Below are positions 16,774-25,709 of a stretch of DNA of 64,000 nt, piece after piece. The position numbers and the translations under genes are program-made. The stretch covers positions 361,973 to 425,972 of the forward strand of contig NZ_SBFF01000003.1 in the NCBI RefSeq assembly GCF_004151485.1. The letters are read 5' to 3'. The notes beneath the pieces were generated by a model that saw nothing but the letters and a program-made list of their open reading frames with translations, was not told the DNA's origin and did no database searches. The stretch comes from Sphingosinicella sp. CPCC 101087. GTDB taxonomy: Bacteria > Pseudomonadota > Alphaproteobacteria > Sphingomonadales > Sphingomonadaceae. Within the stretch, counting starts at the first letter, position 1; each line of letters opens with the position of its first letter.

Positions 16774-17358
16774 ATGACGCCAAAAGACGAACTGCCGATG
16801 ATGATCGCCGCCACGGCGGCGATCCTGTTCACCATGGGCGCGGCTTACTACACATTCGAACCGCTAACGGAGCCGCCGCAGCCAGCGGCCCCGCAAGTCC
16901 CCGTTGCGGAGGTACCAGCCGCTCCTATCCGTGCAACCAATCAACCTTCGTAGCAAGCTCCCACATCCGCAGAACAGGTCGAGGAACCAGAACGGCCGGG
17001 TGCTGTCGCCGGCAACGCGATCAACAAGGTCCGCTTCGATGCCGGCCTCCCGATCCTGAGGCGCGATGCCAGGCTCGATGCCGCGGCCGAAGCCAAGCTC
17101 ACCGACATAATCGAGAAGGGCTACTTCGCCCACATCAGCCAGGACAAAGGTCCCGTCACCTGGATCCGGAATGAAGGCTATCCGGTCCTCCCCAAGGTCG
17201 GCGAGAACTTCGCCCGGCACTTCGACACGGTTCAGGAGATGGTAGCGGCATGGGAGGCGTCACCGACGCACCGCGCGAACATCGTCGAGGAGAAGTTCGT
17301 GAGCACGGGCATCGCCGTCTCAGGGCCCTTCGTCGTGCAAATGTTCGGTGCCTGGTAG
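16774..17358 (+). pseudogene. CAP-domain (SCP/PR1-like) protein split by one in-frame TAG
   Basis: From the ATG at 16774 the frame encodes an N-terminal membrane anchor (MMIAATAAILFTMGAAYYTF) and a Pro/Ala linker, then hits TAG at 16951-16953. The same frame continues without another stop to 17356-17358. The second part (134 codons) is a clear CAP domain: NAINKVRFDAGLPILRRDAR, a HIS, KVGENFAR, WEASPTHRANIV, and FVVQMFGAW at the end. A CAG-to-TAG (Gln) change is the simplest explanation. As written the product is only 59 aa, so the gene is presumed inactive unless the stop is suppressed. Confidence 0.85.
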
Positions 17359-17401
17359 CACCCTGAGCACTAAAGGCAGTTGATTGACTCGACGCTCGTA
17401 T

Positions 17402-17779
17402 TCAATCAAGCTCGTTGTACTCAAAAATACATTTCCCTCCAAAGTCAAATATTAGAACTTGTTGATCTCCATCCGATCGGTCACGGACAGACAACGTCAC
17501 TGTTTCCTCGGTGACAAGGTTGCCCAGCACTTCATATTGACTGTCAGAATTAGATGCATCTAACTCATTAAGAGTGTCCGCCAAGTTCCGATTGCCGTCT
17601 GAGCTCACATAAACCGCATCTGAATCTATCAAGGGTCCGATTGCTTCCAATTCGCGCCTATTAAGTGCGCTAACGAAGGCAGTCGCAGAATCTACTCGAT
17701 GCTGAGGGGAGTAATCTCCGAAATCATCATCGCATGATCCGACCACCGCTAGTAGCATGCCAAGGAAGCCCACCGACAT
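17402..17779 (-). CDS. Putative lipoprotein, NTF2-like, unknown function
   Basis: About 125 aa from the ATG at 17777-17779. The N-terminus MSVGFLGMLLAVVGSCDDDF is a lipoprotein signal with Cys at the lipobox. The mature part (ATAFVSALNRRELEAIGPLI, DSDAVYVSSDG, then a beta-rich end finishing GGKCIFEYNELD) looks like a small NTF2/SnoaL fold. The frame is open upstream to 17911, but that extension lacks a signal sequence. Base composition is lower in GC than the catabolic region, as for other island cargo. No function can be named. Confidence 0.6.
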   Translation of the reverse strand: MSVGFLGMLLAVVGSCDDDFGDYSPQHRVDSATAFVSALNRRELEAIGPLIDSDAVYVSSDGNRNLADTLNELDASNSDSQYEVLGNLVTEETVTLSVRDRSDGDQQVLIFDFGGKCIFEYNELD

Positions 17780-17886
17780 CTCCTTCCCATGAATCCTGAA
17801 GCAGAGTTTAGGAATATAGAGAAGATTGCAAGCCCGATTCGTAGCGCCAGAACTCACTCTGCGCGAAGAGGATGGGTCGTAGTCTG

Positions 17887-18219
17887 CTAGGGACAGGAGT
17901 GATCCCCCCAAAAACGGTCCCAGCGCGCCACCGTGCCGCTCGCCAGCATGGCGCAGGATAAGTCTAGATCGTCGAAATCCCGCCGGCAGAAGGCTGCGAC
18001 GCGATTGTATGTCCTGCCGTTCTCTTCACATACGAGCGTCTGCCTCGAAGCCAACTCCTGGAGTTCGGCCGTCGCCGTCTGTGCGGTGGCAGGCGGACAC
18101 GGAGCGCCTCGATTGCACAAGCCGTTCCGCTCCCTCGCGTTCACGCCAGAGAGCCGCACCCGGATCTGTCGCCCGTCGGCTCCTTGTTCCCGGCAGCGAA
18201 AGGTATCGCCGTCGGTCAC
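17887..18219 (-). pseudogene. SNase-like (thermonuclease) domain fragment
   Basis: 110 codons from a GTG (VTDGDTFRCREQGADGRQIR). The OB-fold nuclease signature is visible: DGDTFRC, RIRLSG-like segment QIRVRLSGVNARE, and a C-terminal AFCRRDFDDLDLSCAMLASG. Cysteines are plentiful, suggesting an exported protein. The frame also reads sensibly upstream of the GTG (GTFRCTVAS) without a start or signal peptide, and meets a fragment of another gene at about 18255. It is probably a 5'-truncated nuclease gene. Confidence 0.65.
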
Positions 18220-18434
18220 AGAGGCAACTGTGCAGCGAAAGGTGCCGTGGGGTAGGCCTTGTCGATGAGGTCACGGTCGCCGATCGCGTAGTCGTTCCCC
18301 TCGCTTTCGACTTGGATGAGCCGCTTCACGAGACGGGCGTGGGGGCCATAGTTGATCCCCTCCTCGCTCTCTGGGACTGTAGACGGTACTGGTACAGTAC
18401 TGCGTACTGGTACTGGTTCCGCCTCCCGTTCCAC
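18216..18434 (-). pseudogene. Fragment resembling a transglycosylase-like N-terminal region, joined to the SNase fragment
   Basis: 72 codons. RLVKRLIQVESEGNDYAIGD followed by DKAY resembles the start of lytic-transglycosylase/lysozyme-like folds (E-S-x-G-N-D-x-A-I-G-D), but homology stops at DKAYP and the frame ends within the SNase reading frame. The fusion point is near 18255. This is a deletion or recombination scar in the decayed cargo rather than a working gene. Confidence 0.45.
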
Positions 18435-18539
18435 GGCAGTTTCATGGGGCTGAGGCCGCGGTTCAGGCGGTTACGAGCTTGCCTCCCGAGCCTGCGTGCC
18501 CCAAGTCTTAGCTGTGCACCGTCAAACCCGTGGACCTAG

Positions 18540-19223
<684 letters not shown>

Positions 19224-19818
19224 GAGCTTCCCCCGAAGCATCACTCAAGCCAGCTGAGCCCGGACGCGATCCCGGCCGGGAACCTCAACCTGCGGCAGCT
19301 TCTGGTGTCGCCAGCCGTTCTGCTGCACGGCCGAAAATGGCGCAATGCGGACGTGAGCGACTCGGCCACGCCAGGGCAGCGAGTCTCAAAAAATCTCACG
19401 CGAGGTGTGGGGGAAAATGTGGGGAAGACATAGGCGGACGCGGCATAATCAATAGTAGTAACAAGAGCCTATACCTAAATTTCGAATCCCTCCCGCGCAA
19501 CCGAAGAGCCTTCGCTAGGCGGCGGCTATGCGCCCTTGGCTGTCGTTCGATCGGTTCAGTTACGGGCCTGATAGCGCTCGTTTATTCACCGAGTTAGCAT
19601 CAGCCGCATTTCTGGCGCTCAGCCTCGGACGAAGGGTCGACCTATATACTGCTGTGGTCGCAGCCCGTTGAGAAACGTTTCGGACATTGCGCCATGCTGA
19701 TCGCAACCGGTTCCGAAATCCCGAACCGACGGATCAACGCCGAATGTAGTCCTTCCTGATAATCCCTCCGAAACCTGTGCTTGTCTAGGAGGTCCCCAAT
19801 TCATCCGGTGAGGAATGC
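19224..19818. other. Gene-free stretch with a GTGGG direct repeat
   Basis: About 595 bp with no supported gene. At 19406-19424 is TGTGGGGGAAAATGTGGGG, a pair of GTGGG blocks 7 nt apart. A similar pair (TGTGGGACAAGAAGTGGG, minus strand 28430-28413) lies at the start of the integrase gene, so this may be an old arm-type or att-flanking site. The far end carries an RBS-like GAGGA (~19810) for the next gene. Confidence 0.4.
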
Positions 19819-21912
19819 ATGGCCTGGTTTGTCGAGAAGCGGGGCGGATCAAGGGGCGACGCGGGCGCCCTGGTGATCCGGGCACAGGCACCGGGTTCCG
19901 AAAAGGTGGTCCTTCCGTTCGCGAAGGAAAATATCGAGTGCTTCGGCACGGTCGGCGAGGATGAGGTCTTCGCGCTGGGTGCTTATGGCTCGCTGGTGAT
20001 CGTCAGCTGTTTGAGCGGCGCGATTCGCGCCCGTGGTAAGAGCGACATCCGCTTCGCCGGCCTGTTTGTGTTCGACCGGGGACGAAAGCTGGCGATCCAC
20101 AAGAAATATCGTCTGGAGATATGGTCGGTCGCGCCGCTCGCGCGGCTCCACAGCTTCAGATATCTGATACCCCATGAGGGAGAGGATTGGCACCTCTCCG
20201 AGCTTCGCGAGGAGGAGCCGGAAAACGCACGCCGGCCGCGCCCCTTCGTGCCCTTCGAAAAGGGCGAGCCGGTCGAAACCGGCCATCACCTGATCTTCAG
20301 CTACCGGGACGAGATCAAGGCGTTCGACGACTCGGCCCAGGAATTTCGGACCCTGGGGCATGAACAGGGATTCTATCGTATCGATACGTGCGACTGGAGC
20401 GCCCGGATCATTCCCTGTTCCGCCAATTCGTTCGACTATCTCGATGTCGTGCGCTGGATCAGCCCGTCCGGGCGTCATGCGATCCGCACATGCTATGATA
20501 GCCTTCCCCTCGCCGTTGGCATGCAAGTGCTTCGGCCCGGTAAGGCCCGTGTGCCGGCCGACCATGCCGACTTGAGGCCCGACGGGGTCGAGCGGTACGG
20601 GATCGTGCTCGAGCTGTGGCGGATCGCGCCCGACCTCGTGGTGGCACTGTGCCCGACAGCCCGCATGCTGGAGCCTCGCGAGATATGTTGCGGGCCGACC
20701 GCCGCAAGGCGGCCTTCGACGGCCGACCTTCGCGCATGGAAGACCTTTGTCGATGCCGCCGGTGGCGCGAACCTGCCCCAGGCCGACATGGTTCCCGTCC
20801 GCACATTTCACGGTCATGTCTGGGATGTCGTTTGGGAGCCTGGGGAAGAAGCGTTCTGGGTCGTGTTTCGCGACCAGACGCTTCGGCGGGTCGATCTCGA
20901 AGGGAATGTCTCCGCATTGATCGCTTTCGCGCGCTGGACTGAGATTCGGGATGGTGGGTTCGGCATCAGGCAAAGACTGTATTTCCCGAAGCTGATTTTC
21001 CTTCCCGACGGCAAGCTGCGGTTCGGCGAGGATTTGCGAGGTTACGTTCGTTTCGATCCGTCGCGTATGGCGACTGCTCGCGACGCGGTTCTCATTCCGG
21101 AAGACGAGGACGCGTTCGATCCTCCCGCTTCGGACAAGCTGGTCGACAAGGCCCTTCGCGAGCGCACCTTCGTCAAGGTTCCGCTGGCTTCGAACGACCC
21201 GGCGGATCGCGTCGCCGCGCTTGAGTTGCTCGCGGACATCTTCGCGGCGGGAGTCGAGCCTCTGATATGGGGCGACAAGCTGCGGATCCTGTTCGTCGGT
21301 CCGAAGAAGCGGCAGAGCGAGGCCGACTTCTTCGCCGCGCTGGCTGACGACGACGTCAAGGAGGCGGTGCCGGCGTTGCGCCGGGCGATCCTCATTTATC
21401 TCGACAACATCAAGGGCGGCGAGAGCGATCAGCCTTGGCTGGACCCCGACCAGGGCATCCCGGCGCTCGCACCGGCTCTGGAGGCGCTGATCCGGCTCGA
21501 CGGCGGCGCATATGACGTGTGGCGCGCCTTTATGCTGAAACGGGACGGCGAGCATGAATGCCATCTGGGGCGCAAGCTCCATGCCGACCATGTGCGTCGC
21601 GCGGGGCGGGGGACCGACAGCGATGTCGCTTTCGGCGCATTCGTCGTGATGAACCTGTTATGGGGCGGTTACGGCGCGAAATGGAACATGTTCGGGCTGA
21701 TCGATGACGCGCCGCGGATCGTTGACGCCGAAAGCTTCGCAAGGCTGGTGATGGGAGAGGCCGATATCCTGCAATCCCGCCTCGACCTTCCGGATGCGGA
21801 CGTGGGAAACTGGATCAGGGGCCTCGGCCATGAATTGAAAAGCGATGATGCCTGGCGCATGCAGGCGCGCGCGGCGATCGAGCGAGACCCAAGGTTCTCA
21901 ATACAATCCTGA
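19819..21912 (+). CDS. Large protein of unknown function (697 aa)
   Basis: 697 aa, ATG preceded by GAGGA. I do not recognise a family. Residues 1-400 are rich in short beta-strand patterns with W and D/G turns (LVIVSCLSGAIRARG, LEIWSVAPLARLHSF, TFHGHVWDVVWEPGEEAFWV), suggesting a degenerate beta-propeller. Residues ~470-697 are helical (VAALELLADIFAAGVEPLIW, FFAALADDDVKEAVPALRRA). There is no signal peptide or membrane segment, so it is probably cytoplasmic. It is followed by a very strong terminator (21958-21989) and stands alone. It has normal G/C third positions, so it looks intact despite the decayed surroundings. Confidence 0.8.
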   Translation: MAWFVEKRGGSRGDAGALVIRAQAPGSEKVVLPFAKENIECFGTVGEDEVFALGAYGSLVIVSCLSGAIRARGKSDIRFAGLFVFDRGRKLAIHKKYRLEIWSVAPLARLHSFRYLIPHEGEDWHLSELREEEPENARRPRPFVPFEKGEPVETGHHLIFSYRDEIKAFDDSAQEFRTLGHEQGFYRIDTCDWSARIIPCSANSFDYLDVVRWISPSGRHAIRTCYDSLPLAVGMQVLRPGKARVPADHADLRPDGVERYGIVLELWRIAPDLVVALCPTARMLEPREICCGPTAARRPSTADLRAWKTFVDAAGGANLPQADMVPVRTFHGHVWDVVWEPGEEAFWVVFRDQTLRRVDLEGNVSALIAFARWTEIRDGGFGIRQRLYFPKLIFLPDGKLRFGEDLRGYVRFDPSRMATARDAVLIPEDEDAFDPPASDKLVDKALRERTFVKVPLASNDPADRVAALELLADIFAAGVEPLIWGDKLRILFVGPKKRQSEADFFAALADDDVKEAVPALRRAILIYLDNIKGGESDQPWLDPDQGIPALAPALEALIRLDGGAYDVWRAFMLKRDGEHECHLGRKLHADHVRRAGRGTDSDVAFGAFVVMNLLWGGYGAKWNMFGLIDDAPRIVDAESFARLVMGEADILQSRLDLPDADVGNWIRGLGHELKSDDAWRMQARAAIERDPRFSIQS

Positions 21913-21957
21913 TGCTCGGCAATCGCCGCCTTTTCCTCATCGAATGGCGGGAAAAGG

Positions 21958-21989
21958 GGGCGGCGCCCCCAACCCGAGGGGCGCCGCCC
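21958..21989. terminator. Strong 12-bp stem terminator
   Basis: GGGCGGCGCCCC-(8 nt CAACCCGA)-GGGGCGCCGCCC, a perfect 12-bp stem 45 nt after the 697-aa gene stops. Flanking AAAA on the left and TTAAAA on the right suit termination in either direction. Confidence 0.75.
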
Positions 21990-22164
21990 TTCCCGGTTAA
22001 AAGTGTGAGGCAGTGGTGCCATCTAGAAAGGTAGATCACTCAATGAATGGCCGCACTGTCTCGGGAGCCGAATGGCCGCTTCTCCGATGGGTGGCCGGGA
22101 GCTGCCTGTCCGCTTATGCCTGCCTTCGACCCATTGTGAATACTTGAGGGGCAGGGCCTGCGGA

Positions 22165-22911
22165 TTACGGGTTGAACGGCGGCAACTGGCCAGCGGCCCA
22201 AAGGTCGTCCAAGTGGACTCTCACATGGATGAGCTTGCAGCCACAGGTTTCCTCGGTCGGTAGCTCTTCGGTGCTATCGACGATCAGGCGCCGCGGCGTT
22301 CGCGACTGCAACAGCATGCCCGTGACGATGGTCGGGGAGGCACGCGCATAGACGCGGGTGTAGCGGGACAGCTCCGAGACCCCTGCCGGCAACTCGATTC
22401 GCGGCTCCGTGAGGTCCAGCAGGCGCGTTTCCTTCGACGTAGCATCGCGCGCGGCGCCCAGCGGCGGCAAGCGATCGAGCGGCGCCAGACGCGGATCGTG
22501 GCTGGCCCGCGCCCACCAGTAGGGATAGACCCGGTGGACGCGCAGCCCGTCGGCGGTGCGCCGCAGATACACGACCCCGTAGCGGCCCAGCTTCGGCGGC
22601 CAGGACTGATTGCAGCTGACGACCAACTCGCCGGCAAAGGCCGGTCGGTTGTCGAAGCTGAACTCGCGCTGGGGCACATGACCCATGAGAGTGCCCCGAT
22701 AGGCCCCGGTCGCCCGCCAGGTCGCGCCGTCGACCTGGAGATCGGTGATCAACACGAGGGCGATCGCGTCGGCATCGAGGCTGCGCAGCGCGTCGGGTCG
22801 CGGAGCGATACGGCATGCCTGCGCCTCGGCAGCCCCGAAAAGGCCCAGGACAACCAGCAAGACTGCAAGGATTATTTTCACCTTGTCCGCTCCAGGCTGC
22901 GGTGCCGGCAT
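22165..22911 (-). CDS. Secreted protein of unknown function
   Basis: About 248 aa from the ATG at 22909-22911, or 238 aa from a GTG at 22881. The signal peptide is VKIILAVLLVVLGLFGAAEA, cleaved before QACRIAP. The mature protein has several Cys (CRIAP, VSCNQSW, and ETCGCKLI near the end), suggesting disulfides in the periplasm or outside. I recognise no family. A diverged fragment of a second copy is fused to the Imm11 fragment at 27028-27133, so the gene was once duplicated with that locus. Confidence 0.7.
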   Translation of the reverse strand: MPAPQPGADKVKIILAVLLVVLGLFGAAEAQACRIAPRPDALRSLDADAIALVLITDLQVDGATWRATGAYRGTLMGHVPQREFSFDNRPAFAGELVVSCNQSWPPKLGRYGVVYLRRTADGLRVHRVYPYWWARASHDPRLAPLDRLPPLGAARDATSKETRLLDLTEPRIELPAGVSELSRYTRVYARASPTIVTGMLLQSRTPRRLIVDSTEELPTEETCGCKLIHVRVHLDDLWAAGQLPPFNP

Positions 22912-23009
22912 CCTGCACCAACCTTGATCCGCTTTCCACCCCACCCGGCATTCGGTGAAGCCACGGCCGACGATCGACACGGACGCCTCGAAAGGGTGGG
23001 AAACGAACA

Positions 23010-23591
23010 TTAATCAGCTGAGTGGCCTAGTCGGCGCCCTCCCGCGCCCGCGACAGGGTTCACTAGGTGTCGGTGCCTGGTAAAAACTTGGTCGACATGT
23101 TCGAGCGCGTGACGGAGATCGGATGCCGATTGGTTGACGAAATCGGTTGGGAAGTCGGACTCGTACCGTCCCATTGCCGTACAAACACCGAACATCGGGA
23201 CGTGAGAACGCAGCACCGTAGCAATGCGAGCGTGCAACCCGGTAAGTACAGGCTCGCTAGGGGCGGTATTGTGTGGGCTGTAGCCACGACGGACAGACTC
23301 GCGGAGACTTAGGGTCTCGCAAGTCGCACGGTTCCGGCCATCGGTGTACACGGTCAAGTGTTCGTCGAATGGGCTCGAAACCTTGATATATAAGATGGTC
23401 TCGTTGCCGTATGCGTCTGGACGTTGGACAATGCGGTCGATGTTGCAGACGGGCTGGCGGTTGCCCGGAAACCCTGAGAAGCAATATACCTCCCAGTCCC
23501 CGAAACGTGCAGGGACAGGAGTTTCGGCAACGGCTGACCCCGGCGATAAGGCAAACATCGCGGCAACGGAGAAGAGCAGCCGTCTCATCAT
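23010..23591 (-). CDS. Secreted protein of unknown function, IalB-like start
   Basis: 193 aa with a signal peptide (MMRRLLFSVAAMFALSPGSA, cleavage after VAE or AVA). The mature protein begins TPVPARFGDWEVYCFSGFPG, slightly like the invasion-associated IalB family (short W-x-V-x-C start), and has paired Cys (VYC, VCNID, ATCETL, GVCTAM). No enzyme motif is visible. It lies 98 bp upstream of the preceding secreted-protein gene on the same strand; they may form one transcription unit. Confidence 0.6.
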   Translation of the reverse strand: MMRRLLFSVAAMFALSPGSAVAETPVPARFGDWEVYCFSGFPGNRQPVCNIDRIVQRPDAYGNETILYIKVSSPFDEHLTVYTDGRNRATCETLSLRESVRRGYSPHNTAPSEPVLTGLHARIATVLRSHVPMFGVCTAMGRYESDFPTDFVNQSASDLRHALEHVDQVFTRHRHLVNPVAGAGGRRLGHSAD

Positions 23592-24124
23592 GCGGTTCGG
23601 ATCTTTGTCGCGGCTGCGTTGCCAACTCGTGAATGTCCGAAACGGGGCCGGACGCGGATGTCCAGCAACCGAACCGCTGGACGTCAGCTATCGCACCCTT
23701 CGACACCGTGAGCTGCCGGTCCGCTACGGCCAGTCCCAGTCGGAAATATCGCTTCGATCCTCCGCATGAAGGGAGCCCCGGAGCGGCTATGGGACGAGCT
23801 TGAATGGGGTGGGGCTGATTCGCGAATCAGTCCGCAGCCATAAATCGATTCCCGGCGTGAGAGTCGAACCCATCCTCATCTTGATCCTGATGGTATCGCT
23901 GATGGACAGGAATGAGCGCCACTGAGTTTCTCTAGGGTAATCAATCCATTACCGTAGGAATTCGATTCCCGCTACCGCCGTACTGTCGTGGCCGGGAGCG
24001 GACGACAGGTGCGATGTCCGCGAAAGCAGACGCTCATCTCGATCGCTATCCGTCTGTCCGCTCCCCACCCCTTGCTGGCATTCCCTTTTAGAGAAGGTCA
24101 ACGGATGTGCCGTAACAGGTGATA
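23592..24124. other. Intergenic region with repeat copy 2 and a tRNA-like 3' scrap
   Basis: About 530 bp without a supported gene. It contains the second copy of the 42-bp repeat (23869-23910). At about 23961-23979 it also contains TTCGATTCCCGCTACCGCC, which resembles a T-loop plus acceptor end of a tRNA. The matching 5' half and the paired T-stem are absent, so no tRNA is called. It may be an old integration scar. Confidence 0.4.
23869..23910 (+). repeat. Imperfect 42-bp repeat, copy 2
   Basis: Second copy of the sequence at 16270-16311, same orientation, about 35 of 42 bases identical; the best-conserved part is TGATGGTATCGCTGATGGAC. It lies in a gene-free stretch. Confidence 0.7.
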
Positions 24125-24637
24125 ATGCATTCCCCCCTCCTTCCTCAGCTTCGTTTCCTCCGCGCCACCTTCACCGTTGGGCTGCTTACATGCAGCTTCC
24201 TGCTGGGCGCCTGTAGCGATGTGCGGGGCGAGCTTCCGGAAAAGGTCGAGGTCACCGAAGTTATCGCGTCAAGCTCAACCGGCGTCTTCATGGAGGGCTG
24301 TGCCACTGTAGTTTATCGTCTCGACCCAGCAACGGCGGATACGCTGATGCAGCAGGGAGCGGGATTCTTCAGAGACATAGAGCCTCCTCGCAATGAGAAT
24401 CCGAGGAATCCTTATTCCGAGTGGATGGAAACACCCCTTCCTGACGCAAGGCTCAACCATATCCACGCCGTGCGGGCGATAGGCGGCTGCGAAGGGGACG
24501 GGGGTGACTTTCGCGCAAGGGAGATCGAACTGGCTCTGCGGGCGCCCGGCAGCTTCTATGCGCTCACGAGGAACAAGGAGGGGATGATCCTTGTCGTCCC
24601 TCGTTCTCGGCTCGCCGCATTCCTCTATGTTGGCTGA
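24125..24637 (+). CDS. Putative lipoprotein, unknown function
   Basis: 170 aa from the ATG at 24125, with AGGTG 4-8 nt upstream (a GTG at 24119 is the alternative). The signal ends in a lipobox, TCSFLLGACSDV. The mature part starts with an acidic stretch (GELPEKVEVTEVIASSSTGV), then shows no recognised domain; two further Cys (GCATVV, GGCEGD) could pair. The C-terminal half has beta/helix alternation (REIELALRAPGSFYALTRNK). It is one of six small exported proteins between 22 and 25.5 kb. Confidence 0.65.
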   Translation: MHSPLLPQLRFLRATFTVGLLTCSFLLGACSDVRGELPEKVEVTEVIASSSTGVFMEGCATVVYRLDPATADTLMQQGAGFFRDIEPPRNENPRNPYSEWMETPLPDARLNHIHAVRAIGGCEGDGGDFRAREIELALRAPGSFYALTRNKEGMILVVPRSRLAAFLYVG

Positions 24638-24740
24638 ATGTCGGTTTCCACTCATCGCGGACGCTAAGCCCGCAGCCGGGGTGACAAATCGGAATGCATG
24701 GTCAGGGTGGAGGCGAAAGTTAACCCGGCGGGTGTAAACG

Positions 24741-25130
24741 ATGTCGATGCGTTCGATCCATCGCCTATGGGGCTGTGCGTTGCTGGTTTTGGTGGCGGTG
24801 CCGGCTACCTCCTGCGCGCTCGACGCCAGCACGACGGCCCAAGCGGCTTCCCCCACCTACTCGGCTCAGCAAATGAGAGCCATCTCTGTCTTTGGCGCTC
24901 GACTTTCGATGCGGCTTGAAGCCGCTCGCGAGGCCCTAATCCGGAACGGCTTTAGGCGAGTTCCCTTCCCCAGCGCTCCGCCGACAAATAACGAGGCTCA
25001 AGTGCTGGAGGCTAAGGATACGATTGAGGTGGGCGAAGGCGTTCGGCGGAGAGCAACTCGATCCCACGCACCTGACAATGGTACTGATCGAGATGCCCAA
25101 ACGGACCATTGCGGGCAATCTGGCCTCTGA
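24741..25130 (+). CDS. Small exported protein, possibly frameshifted at its end
   Basis: 129 aa. The N-terminus MSMRSIHRLWGCALLVLVAV with PATSCALDAS is a lipoprotein-like signal. The central part (SAQQMRAISVFGARLSMRLE, AAREALIRNGFRRVPFPSAP) is helical. The last ~40 codons run antisense to the 3' end of the convergent lipoprotein gene (25012-25464) for 119 bp and look low-complexity (RRRATRSHAPDNG). The original C-terminus may therefore have been replaced. No function is assigned. Confidence 0.5.
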   Translation: MSMRSIHRLWGCALLVLVAVPATSCALDASTTAQAASPTYSAQQMRAISVFGARLSMRLEAAREALIRNGFRRVPFPSAPPTNNEAQVLEAKDTIEVGEGVRRRATRSHAPDNGTDRDAQTDHCGQSGL

Positions 25131-25464
25131 ACCGGATCAGAAACGATCCATCGTGCGGACGTTCCCGCATGATTGAATCAGGTGGAACGACTGCATGAAA
25201 CTGTTGTGAAAACCCCTCCGTCGGCTCGAACCAGCATCCGTTCGCGTCCAAGTTGCAGCCCGCCCAGCCGCTGCAGGCCACGAAACCAGAATGTTCAAAG
25301 GAAGTGGACCAAACACCAGTCATCTGGGTCGCCGCGCCGTAGGAGGGTGTCTGGCGTGCGCTGATTTCAAGTTCTGAACTTCGTGCTTCCGCCGAATTGC
25401 CCTGAGGTGCCTGCGTTCCGCACGCGACGAGGGCGATCGGAAGAATGCATAGGAGGGCTCGCAT
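25012..25464 (-). CDS. Putative lipoprotein, unknown function
   Basis: 150 aa from the ATG at 25462-25464 (MRALLCILPIALVACGTQAP), a good lipoprotein signal with lipobox LVAC. The mature region has four Cys in ~25 residues (VACSGWAGCNLDANGCWF, then QYHCQV), plus SFEHSGF, suggesting a disulfide-stabilised periplasmic domain. A longer frame to 25518 exists but would place residues before the signal. It overlaps the opposite-strand gene at 24741-25130. Confidence 0.6.
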   Translation of the reverse strand: MRALLCILPIALVACGTQAPQGNSAEARSSELEISARQTPSYGAATQMTGVWSTSFEHSGFVACSGWAGCNLDANGCWFEPTEGFSQQFHAVVPPDSIMRERPHDGSFLIRFRGQIARNGPFGHLDQYHCQVRGIELLSAERLRPPQSYP

Positions 25465-25709
25465 CAAGCAACAGATAACCACGCGAGACGAGTGGGACAA
25501 CGTCCGCTTTCCACCCATTGCGGACCTTCCCAGTTTATGAGTCTACAACCCAGGTCGGCTCGGGAGATGAAGACGGCTGACCAGGAGGATCGCACCGTGT
25601 TCGAGAGCGACGACATGGGCGGAATCCGAGACATGGGCTGCATGGGAACGAAGAGGCAGTTTGGCGATAAGGTGGGCGTAGCCCCTCGACCCACGACCGT
25701 TGCTGAAAG

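Noticed and set aside
19849..21591. 580-codon minus-strand frame
   Set aside because: Antisense to the 697-aa gene, which has an RBS, terminator and consistent secondary-structure pattern; the antisense frame shows none.
23961..23979. tRNA 3' end (TTCGATTCCCGCTACCGCC)
   Set aside because: T-loop and acceptor-like sequence only; the T-stem does not pair and no D or anticodon arms precede it. Not called as a tRNA.
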